In this document: positions 1-6,749 of the stretch, one piece after another | Position numbering within the stretch: position 1 is the stretch's first letter | How the letters are laid out: each line of letters begins with the position of its first letter | Assembly: GCA_030639705.1 (NCBI GenBank) | Contig: DAOWKX010000221.1 | Span: forward strand, 1-15,913 | Length of the DNA: 15,913 nt | Source of the DNA: Candidatus Aminicenantota bacterium | GTDB taxonomy: Bacteria; Acidobacteriota; Aminicenantia; UBA2199 | Direction: 5' to 3' | Notes under the pieces: model-generated | Databases searched by the model: none | What the model saw: the letters and a program-made list of their open reading frames with translations, nothing else | Told to the model about the DNA's origin: nothing | Position numbers and translations under genes: made by a program

Positions 1-1
1 A

Positions 2-619
2 GGGGATGACTGGGAGAGAATAAGCAATGACCTGACTTATAATGATCCGGATCAACAGGGAATCTCCCCGGCAAAAATATCCTTTGCCACCATATCAAGC
101 ATATCTGAATCTCCCCTGAAATTTGGGTTGTTGGTTGTGGGAACCGATGACGGCCGGGTCTGGTGTACGGAAAATCACGGTTTAAAGTGGAGAGAAATCA
201 CCAGGGGCTTACCCATTAAGAAGCATGTATCCAGAGTGGTGGCATCGGCCTATGAATTAGGAACCGTATATGTTTCTCTGAATGGCAGGCGGGATGATGA
301 TTTCAATGCCTACTTGTACAAATCTACGGATTTTGGCCGGACCTGGGTTGATATTTCAGCCAACCTGCCGGGCGGACCGGTAAATGTGGTATTTGAGGAT
401 CCAAAGAAAGATAAAATTTTATATACGGGTACTGATTTTGGTGTTTATGTCACCCTGAACAAAGGCCAGAGCTGGCATGCACTGGCAAACGGATTGCCAA
501 CCTGCTTTGTCTGGGATCTTTTTGTCCATCCCCGGGATAATACCCTGGTATGTGCCACCTATGGCCGGGGAATCTGGAAAATCGGGTCGGTTTCATTGAT
601 TCAGAGAAAGGTGAAATAA
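2..619 (+). CDS. C-terminal part of a sortilin/VPS10-type BNR-repeat protein (5' truncated)
   Basis: The frame is open from the first bases of the window to a TAA at 617-619, so this is the last 205 codons of a gene that starts upstream. The sequence is a series of beta-propeller blades. A clear Asp-box (STDFGRTW) lies near nt 322-345, and looser copies lie near nt 169-189 (TENHGLKW) and 451-474 (TLNKGQSW). The phrases SISESPLKFGLL and GTDDGRVW are typical of the large secreted sialidase-like/sortilin-domain proteins annotated as glycosyl hydrolase BNR repeat or VPS10-domain proteins, usually around 1,000 residues. These propellers bind or process extracellular ligands, but the substrate cannot be told from this fragment. 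No catalytic residues or C-terminal sorting domain can be recognised in the part present. It ends 5 nt before the stop of the convergent DnaJ-like gene. Family placement is firm; function is open. Confidence 0.85.
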   Translation, partial: GDDWERISNDLTYNDPDQQGISPAKISFATISSISESPLKFGLLVVGTDDGRVWCTENHGLKWREITRGLPIKKHVSRVVASAYELGTVYVSLNGRRDDDFNAYLYKSTDFGRTWVDISANLPGGPVNVVFEDPKKDKILYTGTDFGVYVTLNKGQSWHALANGLPTCFVWDLFVHPRDNTLVCATYGRGIWKIGSVSLIQRKVK

Positions 620-624
620 CGAAT

Positions 625-1527
625 CTACAAGCCCTGTTCGGAGAGTTTTTCAAACAGTTTTTTCTGTTCAGGGCTTAAGTGAGTCGGGATTTTGGGATGA
701 AGCCTGACCAGTAAATTTCCAGCTGCTTTTTTCCCGGAGGCAGGGATTCCCTTGCCTTTGATTCGCAAACAGGCATTGTCCTGGGTGTAGGGAGGGACTT
801 TCAATTCGATGGTTTTCCCTTCCAGAGTGGTAATCCGTACTTTACCTCCCAGAACCAGGGTGCTGATATTCACTTTTACTTCATGAACCAAATCATTGCC
901 CTTTCTTTGAAACCGGGGATGGGGCTCGATCATTATTTTACAAAAGAGGTCCCCCCGCTGTCCGCTGACGGGATCTGCGGGTCCCTTGCCTTTCAGCCGC
1001 AGTTTCTGTCCTGCTTCTAGGCCAATTGGAATTTTGACGTTCAGATTTTCTATGCTCTGAGGTGTTTTAAAGGAAATTCTTTTTGTACTTCCAAAGACGA
1101 TATCTTGCAGACTGACATGTAATTCTGCTTCTGCATGCTGAGGGGAGCGGGAATTGAAGTTGAAAGTCTGTTCTCTCGCTTTTCGGCCTCCCCCAAATAG
1201 GTTTGAGAACAGATCATTGCCAAAAAAGCTGTCTCCCAGGCCAAACTCCCTGAATATACTGCCCAGGTCAAATCCCCGGAAGATATCCTCCTGAGAAAAA
1301 CGCCTTGAGAAACCTTCGGCACCGAACTGATCATATTGTTTTCGCTTCTCATCATTGCTCAGAACCGCATAGGCCTCACTGATCTCTTTAAATTTTTCTT
1401 CCGCTTCTTTATTATCCTTATTTTTATCCGGGTGGTATTTCATTGCCAGTTTTCTATAGGCTTTTTTGATTTCGCCTTTAGAAGCGTTTTTTCCAACTTC
1501 CAATACTTTATAATAATCCATTGACAT
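625..1527 (-). CDS. DnaJ/CbpA-type co-chaperone (J domain, G/F linker, C-terminal substrate-binding domains, no zinc finger)
   Basis: This 300-residue protein is an Hsp40-type co-chaperone that would stimulate DnaK ATPase and deliver unfolded substrates in the cytoplasm. The J domain covers about residues 3-70 with the HPD motif at 32-34. A Gly/Phe-rich linker spans about 75-115. Two DnaJ C-terminal beta domains follow from about 130, with RLKGKG and RIKGKG segments. The CxxCxGxG zinc-finger repeats of true DnaJ are absent, which makes it a class II (CbpA-like) J protein of usual length. Start: ATG at 1525-1527 has AAAGGAA 8 nt upstream on the minus strand; a second in-frame ATG two codons later (MDYYKVL) is possible. 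It is a single-gene unit with its own sigma70 promoter, and no dnaK or grpE is nearby. No CIRCE-type inverted repeat was seen in its leader. Family certain; whether it is CbpA in the nucleoid-binding sense is not shown. Confidence 0.93.
   Translation of the reverse strand: MSMDYYKVLEVGKNASKGEIKKAYRKLAMKYHPDKNKDNKEAEEKFKEISEAYAVLSNDEKRKQYDQFGAEGFSRRFSQEDIFRGFDLGSIFREFGLGDSFFGNDLFSNLFGGGRKAREQTFNFNSRSPQHAEAELHVSLQDIVFGSTKRISFKTPQSIENLNVKIPIGLEAGQKLRLKGKGPADPVSGQRGDLFCKIMIEPHPRFQRKGNDLVHEVKVNISTLVLGGKVRITTLEGKTIELKVPPYTQDNACLRIKGKGIPASGKKAAGNLLVRLHPKIPTHLSPEQKKLFEKLSEQGL
629..676. repeat. Nested inverted repeat at the junction of the convergent genes
   Basis: AAGCCCTG (629-636) pairs perfectly with CAGGGCTT (669-676). 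Inside lies a second small hairpin, AACAG (653-657), six T, CTGTT (664-668), directly abutting the outer right arm. All of it is inside the last codons of the DnaJ-like gene, about 10 nt past the stop of the upstream BNR gene. It could terminate BNR-gene transcripts, or it may simply reflect codon constraint. There is no U-tract directly after the outer stem, so a classical terminator is not demonstrated. Confidence 0.35.
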
Positions 1528-1556
1528 GATGATTTCCTTTGCAAATCCTGAAAAAT

Positions 1557-1585
1557 ATGATAAATGCCTTTTTTATGTTTGTCAA
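1557..1585 (-). promoter_or_regulatory. Sigma70-type promoter for the DnaJ-like gene
   Basis: Read on the minus strand, TTGACA (complement of 1580-1585) is followed after exactly 17 nt by TATCAT (complement of 1557-1562). The predicted start near 1550 gives a leader of about 23 nt with AAAGGAA before the ATG at 1527. The -35 is perfect and the -10 matches 5 of 6. Confidence 0.75.
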
Positions 1586-1684
1586 TATATTTTTAAGATT
1601 GGAGCTATTCAATCCGTTAATATATTAGGAATCGGATTTGGGTCAAGGAGATTGACAATTTTGCAGGTGAGCTGGAATTTTCTA

Positions 1685-1712
1685 CTTGATTTACAAATTA
1701 AAATAATATAAT
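1685..1712 (+). promoter_or_regulatory. Probable promoter for the thiC-ruvB operon
   Basis: A perfect TATAAT lies at 1707-1712. Upstream there is only a weak -35 candidate (CTTGAT at 1685-1690, 16-nt spacer). A separate TTGACA at 1652-1657 has no good -10 at proper spacing. Transcription from the TATAAT would begin near 1719, about 16 nt before the thiC ATG, leaving no room for a TPP riboswitch. Nothing else was recognised in the 1528-1734 intergenic stretch. Confidence 0.45.
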
Positions 1713-1734
1713 ATTACCAATAAGAGATGACGCA

Positions 1735-3009
1735 ATGACTCAGATTGAAGCAGCCAGAAATGGAATTGTTACCCCAGAGATAAAAACAGTGGCCGGTCAG
1801 GAGGCCGCTGATGAAGAGAAGCTCAGAGATCTGGTTGCCGAGGGATTGGTTGTTATTCCAGCAAATAAAAATCATCATAATTTGAATCCCATTGGAATCG
1901 GAAAATTTTTAAAGACCAAAGTTAATGCCAACATCGGTACCTCAGGGGATTTTGAACAAATCGGAAATGAACTGGATAAAATGGAGATAGTCCTCACCTA
2001 TAAAGCCGATACAGTGATGGATTTAAGTACAGGTGGAGATATAAAAAAGATCAGAAGGGCATTACTCAACAAAGCAACCATTCCCTTTGGAAATGTCCCC
2101 ATTTACGAGATATGTATAAATACTGTAAAAAAAGGTAAAATATTTGTCGAACTGGAAATCGATGAGATGCTGGATTATATCACTGAACAAGCTGAAGATG
2201 GTGTGGATTTTATGACCATTCATGCCGGGTTGACTCTCAAGGCGGTCGATAGAGTTAAAATGCAGAAAAGAAAGGCTGGAATCGTATCCAGAGGTGGTTC
2301 TTTACTGATCGGCTGGATGCTTCATAATAATGATGAAAATCCTTTTTACAAACATTTTGATCGGATTCTCGAAATTGCAAAAAATTATGATGTCACCCTG
2401 TCACTGGGTGATGGATTACGGCCAGGCTCACTGGCTGATGGATCTGATTGGGGCCAGATAGAAGAATTATTGACCCTGGGAGAATTGGTAAAAAGATCGA
2501 GAGAGGCTGGTGTACAGGTCATGGTAGAGGGACCGGGACATTTACCCATTGATCAGATTGATATGAATATCAAGTTACAGAAATCCCTTTGTTTGAATGC
2601 CCCTTTTTACGTTCTGGGTCCGATTGTCACCGATATTGCTCCGGGGTATGACCATATCACCTCAGCTATAGGAGGTTCTATTGCAGGTGCGGCAGGAGCT
2701 GACTTTCTATGCTATGTTACCCCTAATGAACACCTGGGTCTCCCCGATTCAGATGATGTAAAAAACGGAATCATTGCCTCACGAATCGCTTCCCATGTTG
2801 CTGATATAGCCAAAGGTGTTCCCAATATTCTGGAACATGATAATCGGATGGCTGAAGCCAGGAAAGAACTGGATTGGCAGAAACAGGAGAAATACAGTAT
2901 TGATCCTATAAAGTTCAGAAAAATAAGAACCAGCAGACATTCCAGTACAGATGCCTGTTCAATGTGCGGTGAATTTTGTGTATATAAAATATTAAAAAAT
3001 CTTTTATGA
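1735..3009 (+). CDS. thiC: Phosphomethylpyrimidine synthase ThiC (short form)
   Basis: ThiC is the radical-SAM enzyme that rearranges aminoimidazole ribotide into hydroxymethylpyrimidine phosphate for thiamine synthesis. At 424 residues this is the short form, lacking the N-terminal extension of the E. coli type. Recognisable conserved stretches are TKVNANIGTS, DTVMDLSTGGD, GVDFMTIHAG, GIVSRGGS, LSLGDGLRPG, MVEGPGH, TDIAPGYDHITSAIGG and GADFLCYVTP. The [4Fe-4S] cysteines are C408, C411 and C415 (CSMCGEFC, spacing X2 then X3). The ATG at 1735 gives the usual MTQIEAARNG start, behind a weak AAGAGA. The stop overlaps the next gene by ATGA, so thiC is first in the yebC-ruv operon; no other thi genes are in view. 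The anaerobic 5-hydroxybenzimidazole synthase BzaF belongs to the same family, and I cannot exclude it by eye, but no cobalamin genes are nearby. Confidence 0.9.
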   Translation: MTQIEAARNGIVTPEIKTVAGQEAADEEKLRDLVAEGLVVIPANKNHHNLNPIGIGKFLKTKVNANIGTSGDFEQIGNELDKMEIVLTYKADTVMDLSTGGDIKKIRRALLNKATIPFGNVPIYEICINTVKKGKIFVELEIDEMLDYITEQAEDGVDFMTIHAGLTLKAVDRVKMQKRKAGIVSRGGSLLIGWMLHNNDENPFYKHFDRILEIAKNYDVTLSLGDGLRPGSLADGSDWGQIEELLTLGELVKRSREAGVQVMVEGPGHLPIDQIDMNIKLQKSLCLNAPFYVLGPIVTDIAPGYDHITSAIGGSIAGAAGADFLCYVTPNEHLGLPDSDDVKNGIIASRIASHVADIAKGVPNILEHDNRMAEARKELDWQKQEKYSIDPIKFRKIRTSRHSSTDACSMCGEFCVYKILKNLL

Positions 3010-3863
3010 TGAACGATGTATGTCTTTGGTTTTATGGAGTCAGAGGGAGTTACCCTGTTCCGGATAAAAGTGTTATCAAATATGGGGGAAACACATCATC
3101 CATACTCATAAAGAATGATGAGCACTCTATTATATTTGATGCCGGTACAGGAATTATTAATATCGGTAATCATTTAGAAGTGAATGGAAATCCAAAAGCA
3201 AAAATAGATATTTTTTTAACCCATCTGCATCTGGATCATATTCAGGGGCTTCCCTTTTTCAATCCGCTGTTTGATAGCCAGTATGAAATCAATTTATATT
3301 GCCCGGACTACCAGGATATTCAGGTTGAGAGTGTCATATATTCTCTGTTTAATGATCCCATATCTCCAATCAGTAACAATGGTATCAAGGCGAAATTTAA
3401 AATCATCAGACTGCCTTTGGTAAATGAAAAAACCATTATCATCGGTCAGAAGATAATGATTGATTATAAAAAGGAAGACTCTCATCCCTTGTCAGGTGTC
3501 CTGTTATATAAATTGGGTGTAAATAATAAATATCTGGTTTATGCCACTGATGTGGAATCGCCGGATGGCTTTGGAGAGGATGTGGTTGAATTCGTCAGAG
3601 AGAGCAATATTTTGATCCATGATTCTCAATACTTTAATTCTGATTATTATGATCCCGATAATTCGAAGATAGGATTTGGTCACAGTACCTATTCCATGGC
3701 AGTTCAAAATGCCCTTACCTGCAAGGTTGAAAAGTTATTTCTGTTTCACTATGATCCAGACTACTCTGATTTTAAATTAAAAAAGATGTTAAAAAAAGCC
3801 AGACAGGGATTTAAACAGACTTTCCTGGCCAGGGAAATAAAAAAAATCAGTTTAAGGAGTTAA
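3006..3863 (+). CDS. MBL-fold metallo-hydrolase
   Basis: This is a 285-residue metallo-beta-lactamase-fold hydrolase, presumably cytoplasmic with two bound metals. Residues 9-32 (core GVRGSYP ... YGGNTSS) and FDAGTGI start the fold. The metal motif THLHLDH gives H73, H75, D77 and H78. Further ligand candidates are H160, D182 (YATDVE), H205-D206 (IHDSQYF), H226 (GFGHSTYSMAV) and H248 (LFHYDPDYSD). The pattern resembles the RNase Z/PhnP-like branch and the MBL proteins sometimes fused to signalling domains; the substrate cannot be named. Start: ATG at 3006 or the adjacent ATG at 3009. The first overlaps the thiC stop (ATGA), there is no Shine-Dalgarno, and translation is probably coupled. The gene ends 2 nt before yebC, so it is an integral member of the operon. 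Fold certain, role unknown. Confidence 0.88.
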   Translation: MMNDVCLWFYGVRGSYPVPDKSVIKYGGNTSSILIKNDEHSIIFDAGTGIINIGNHLEVNGNPKAKIDIFLTHLHLDHIQGLPFFNPLFDSQYEINLYCPDYQDIQVESVIYSLFNDPISPISNNGIKAKFKIIRLPLVNEKTIIIGQKIMIDYKKEDSHPLSGVLLYKLGVNNKYLVYATDVESPDGFGEDVVEFVRESNILIHDSQYFNSDYYDPDNSKIGFGHSTYSMAVQNALTCKVEKLFLFHYDPDYSDFKLKKMLKKARQGFKQTFLAREIKKISLRS

Positions 3864-3865
3864 AC

Positions 3866-4618
3866 ATGTCCGGTCATTCAAAATGGCATTCTATTAAGCA
3901 TAAAAAAGCAGCAACGGATGCCAAGAGGGGAAAAATATTCACCCGCTATATCAAAGAAATTACCATTGCTGCAAGATCCGGTGGTGGTGATCCAGATTTA
4001 AATCCCCGTTTGAGACAGGCTATCGAGGGGGCGAAATCAGTCAATATGCCCAATGAAAACATCAAAAAGGCGATTCAACGGGGAACCGGGGAACTGGATG
4101 GGGTGAATTATGAAGCGGTTACCTATGAAGGATATGGACCCGGGGGAGTGGCCATATTGGTTGAAATTTTAACAGACAATAGGAATAGGTCTGTCGCAGA
4201 AGTCAGACATATGTTCAGCAAATACAATGGAAATCTGGGGGAAAAAGGCTGTGTGGGCTGGATGTTTACCCGAAAAGGATTGATCATTGTCCCCAAGGGA
4301 ATCATTGATGAGGATGAATTGCTGGAAATCGTACTGGATGTGGGAGCTGAAGACTTGAAATCTGAAGGTGATACCCATGAAATTATCACCTCGGTTGAGG
4401 AGTTTGACCAGGTATTGAAGATTATCAAAGAGAAGAATTTAGAAATAGAATCTTCTGAGATTACCATGATTCCATCTTCTTTTGTTAAACTTGAGGGGAA
4501 ACAGGCTGAGCAAATGTTACGCTTGTTTGAGAAAATCGAAGACCTGGATGATGTCCAGAATGTGTGGGCTAATTTTGATATTAGTGAAGAAGAGATCGAA
4601 AGGTATCAAGATAGTTGA
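3866..4618 (+). CDS. yebC: YebC/PmpR (TACO1) family protein
   Basis: This is a full-length 250-residue YebC-family protein. The hallmark N-terminus SGHSKWHSIKHKKA, the segment AKRGKIFTRYIKEI, the MPNENIKKAI motif and GPGGVAILVEILTDNRNRS are all present, followed by two alpha/beta domains. Family members have been described as DNA-binding regulators (PmpR) and, for TACO1 and some bacterial homologues, as translation factors helping ribosomes through difficult stretches; which applies here cannot be read from sequence. AAGGAG at 3854-3859 overlaps the end of the preceding gene and sits 6 nt before the ATG, a strong ribosome site. The TGA stop (4616-4618) overlaps the ruvC ATG by one base. yebC directly upstream of ruvC is a very common bacterial arrangement. 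Confidence 0.96.
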   Translation: MSGHSKWHSIKHKKAATDAKRGKIFTRYIKEITIAARSGGGDPDLNPRLRQAIEGAKSVNMPNENIKKAIQRGTGELDGVNYEAVTYEGYGPGGVAILVEILTDNRNRSVAEVRHMFSKYNGNLGEKGCVGWMFTRKGLIIVPKGIIDEDELLEIVLDVGAEDLKSEGDTHEIITSVEEFDQVLKIIKEKNLEIESSEITMIPSSFVKLEGKQAEQMLRLFEKIEDLDDVQNVWANFDISEEEIERYQDS

Positions 4619-5085
4619 TGGTGCTTCTCGGATTTGATCCTGGCTCAGTCTGTTTTGGAATTGGGATACTTAAAAAGGAAAATGGAACGATTCGCTATGT
4701 CCATTCAGAAGAAATAAAATTAAAAGAGAAGCAGTTTAATGCCAGGATGAAAACACTATGGAAAAGATTGGATGAGATTTTTTCTATTTTTTCGATAAAT
4801 GAAGCCGCCATTGAAGAGGGTTTCTTAGGAAAGAACATTAGCTCGATGAATGTATTAGCAAAAGTGAGAGGAGTGGTCCTGGGATTTCTGATACTGAATG
4901 AACTGGATTTGATTTCTTATTCGCCAAGGCAGGTGAAACTGGCAGTCACTGGAAACGGAAATGCCTTAAAATCACAGGTGAAGAGAACCATGGAGATTCT
5001 ATTGCAGATTAAAGAAAAAAAAATCGGGAATGATGAGAGTGACGCCCTGGCCGTGGCATATTGTCATCTATTAAAGGTAAAATGA
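4618..5085 (+). CDS. ruvC: Holliday junction resolvase RuvC
   Basis: RuvC is the endonuclease that cuts four-way DNA junctions during recombinational repair, working with RuvAB. I use ATG at 4618 (155 aa) rather than the TTG one codon upstream, because it places the first catalytic Asp in LGFDPGS at residue 7, as in E. coli. The other acidic residues are E66 (AIEEGFLGKN) and D139/D142 (NDESDALAVAY), completing the RNase H-fold active site; F69, a junction-contacting position, is also kept. Length is slightly under the usual 160-180 residues because the C-terminal tail is short. Its ATG overlaps the yebC stop by 1 nt and its stop overlaps the ruvA start by ATGA, implying coupled translation. 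Confidence 0.96.
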   Translation: MVLLGFDPGSVCFGIGILKKENGTIRYVHSEEIKLKEKQFNARMKTLWKRLDEIFSIFSINEAAIEEGFLGKNISSMNVLAKVRGVVLGFLILNELDLISYSPRQVKLAVTGNGNALKSQVKRTMEILLQIKEKKIGNDESDALAVAYCHLLKVK

Positions 5086-5669
5086 TTGCCGGAGTAAAGG
5101 GTACTATTTGTCAAATATCACCGGGAGAGGTCTGGGTGGATACAGGCTGTGGATTTATTGTCCATGTGTTCTATCCGGTTTCCAGTTATTCCACACTCAA
5201 AAACGAAAAAGAAATATTATTACATACAGTGTTTCGGCATAAAGAGGAAGAGAGTTATCTGTATGGTTTTATATCACTGAAAGAAAAGACTTTTTTTGAA
5301 AAAATGATTTCCATATCCGGAGTGGGTGGGAAAACAGCCCTCTCATTTATCTCTGCATTTTCAATTCCGGAACTCACCGATGCCATAAACAGTGGTGATG
5401 TGTCGAAATTGATTTCAATTCCGGGAATCGGGAAAAAAACCGCTCAGAGGATCATCCTGGAATTAACCGGGAAACTGGATTTTGAAGAAGATAAAATGGA
5501 TGATAAAATGGTGAAGATGAAAGAAGATTTGGTCTCAGGCATGGTTAATCTTGGTTTTCTATCCCGGAGTGTTACTGGGACCGTTGAAAAGATGGTTAAG
5601 GAAAATCCTGAAGAAACCTCATTCGAGGTTTTATTTAAGCGGATTTTAAAACAGATCAGAAAGATATGA
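5082..5669 (+). CDS. ruvA: Holliday junction branch migration protein RuvA
   Basis: RuvA binds the four-way junction as a tetramer and loads RuvB. From ATG 5082 the protein is 195 residues. The start is chosen because MIAGVKGTI matches the family N-terminus, AAAGG lies at 5073-5077, and the ATGA overlaps the ruvC stop; an in-frame TTG at 5061 would add seven unmatched residues. Domain I (OB fold) is residues 1-62. Domain II carries two helix-hairpin-helix motifs, ISGVGGKTALSFIS (about 78-91) and IPGIGKKTAQRIILEL (about 113-128). A charged linker (134-146, rich in D, E and K) leads to the C-terminal RuvB-binding domain III (about 147-195). It overlaps ruvB by 4 nt. Confidence 0.96.
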   Translation: MIAGVKGTICQISPGEVWVDTGCGFIVHVFYPVSSYSTLKNEKEILLHTVFRHKEEESYLYGFISLKEKTFFEKMISISGVGGKTALSFISAFSIPELTDAINSGDVSKLISIPGIGKKTAQRIILELTGKLDFEEDKMDDKMVKMKEDLVSGMVNLGFLSRSVTGTVEKMVKENPEETSFEVLFKRILKQIRKI

Positions 5670-6682
5670 CAAAATCACAGATATTACCACCGGAAAAAAA
5701 AGAAGATATTAAATTTGAAAATAACCTGAGGCCGTCATTTATACGTGATTTTATTGGGCAGAAGAAGAAAGTTGAAAATTTGAAAACCTATATCAAAGGG
5801 GCAATTCATAGAAAAGAGCCGCTTGATCACGTTCTTTTTCATGGTCCTCCGGGACTGGGTAAGACAACTCTTGCAACCATTATTGCCGGAGAAATGGGGG
5901 TTCAGATCAAACAGACCTCAGGACCCGTTTTGGATAAAAAGGGTGATGTGACTGCTCTGTTAACAGAGCTGGAACCGTATGATATTTTGTTTATTGATGA
6001 AATTCATCGATTGAAAACATCGCTTGAAGAGATTTTCTATAAAGCTATGGAGGATTTTCAGGTGGATGTGATCATTGGTGAAGGAATCGGTGCCAAAAAT
6101 ATTTCAATTTCCATTAGTCCCTTTACCTTAATCGGGGCTACTACCCGAACCGGATTGCTGTCATCACCACTCAGAGATCGATTTGGAATTTTGATTCATC
6201 TTGATTTTTACAGCCATAAAGAGTTGATTGAGGTTGTATTAAGAAGTGCTAACATTTTGAATATTAAAATTGATGCTGAAGCTGCTGATCAGATCGCACA
6301 GCGTTCAAGAGGAACACCCAGGATAGCCAACAAATTGTTAAAGCGGGTAAGGGATTTTGCCCAGGTTAAAGGTGAGGGTATCATTGATCTCCTGATAACC
6401 GAAAGTTCATTCGATGCGCTTGAGGTCGATGAGATGGGTTTTGATGAAATCGATCGAAAAATTCTTTTAACCATTATCGAAAAATTTTCCGGAGGTCCTG
6501 TGGGTCTGTCAACTATTTCGACTTCGGTTCAGGAAGAAAAAGAAACCATCCAGGACGTGTATGAACCTTTTCTGGTACAACAGGGATATTTGAATATCAC
6601 TCCCAGGGGTCGAATGGCCACTGAAAAAGCCCTGAAGCATTTTGATATCCATAAGTCAAAAGAACAAAAATCACTTTTTTAA
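5666..6682 (+). CDS. ruvB: Holliday junction branch migration ATPase RuvB
   Basis: RuvB is the AAA+ hexameric motor that drives branch migration with RuvA. The 338-residue length is normal. Visible motifs: N-terminal LRPSFIRDFIGQ; Walker A GPPGLGKT at 60-67; Walker B with D111-E112 (LFIDEIHRL); sensor 1 in LIGATTR near 155-161; arginine finger R170 in SSPLRDRFG; sensor 2 in RSRGTPRIANKLLKRVRD; and a C-terminal winged helix ending with GRMATEKALKHF. The beta-hairpin segment that contacts RuvA (about 128-152) is present. ATG 5666 overlaps the ruvA stop. ruvB closes the operon; the next gene begins 67 nt later behind its own promoter. I see no strong terminator hairpin after the TAA. Confidence 0.97.
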   Translation: MTKSQILPPEKKEDIKFENNLRPSFIRDFIGQKKKVENLKTYIKGAIHRKEPLDHVLFHGPPGLGKTTLATIIAGEMGVQIKQTSGPVLDKKGDVTALLTELEPYDILFIDEIHRLKTSLEEIFYKAMEDFQVDVIIGEGIGAKNISISISPFTLIGATTRTGLLSSPLRDRFGILIHLDFYSHKELIEVVLRSANILNIKIDAEAADQIAQRSRGTPRIANKLLKRVRDFAQVKGEGIIDLLITESSFDALEVDEMGFDEIDRKILLTIIEKFSGGPVGLSTISTSVQEEKETIQDVYEPFLVQQGYLNITPRGRMATEKALKHFDIHKSKEQKSLF

Positions 6683-6714
6683 ATAAGTTCAGGCTTGAAA
6701 TATTTCTTTCCGAC

Positions 6715-6743
6715 TTGGTAGACTTTTTGAAAATTGGTATAAT
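6715..6743 (+). promoter_or_regulatory. Strong extended -10 promoter, apparently giving a leaderless transcript
   Basis: TTGGTA (6715-6720), a 17-nt spacer and a perfect TATAAT (6738-6743) preceded by TGG form an extended -10 promoter. The usual 6-7 nt from the -10 to the start site puts +1 at about 6750, the A of the prenyltransferase ATG. There is no Shine-Dalgarno between the -10 and the ATG, and the only in-frame codon upstream before a TGA at 6696-6698 that could conceivably start is an ATT. Confidence 0.72.
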
Positions 6744-6749
6744 AGCAAA

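Noticed and set aside
1652..1680. TTGACA at 1652-1657 as the thiC -35 box
   Set aside because: At 16-18 nt spacing the -10 would be GGAATT, GAATTT or AATTTT, none a good match; the TATAAT at 1707-1712 is more likely.
1526..1711. 61-codon plus-strand open frame between the DnaJ-like gene and thiC
   Set aside because: It covers the divergent promoter region, has no ribosome site and no recognisable protein features.
4123..4467. 114-codon minus-strand open frame inside yebC
   Set aside because: A Ser-rich antisense shadow of a certain gene, with no ribosome site.
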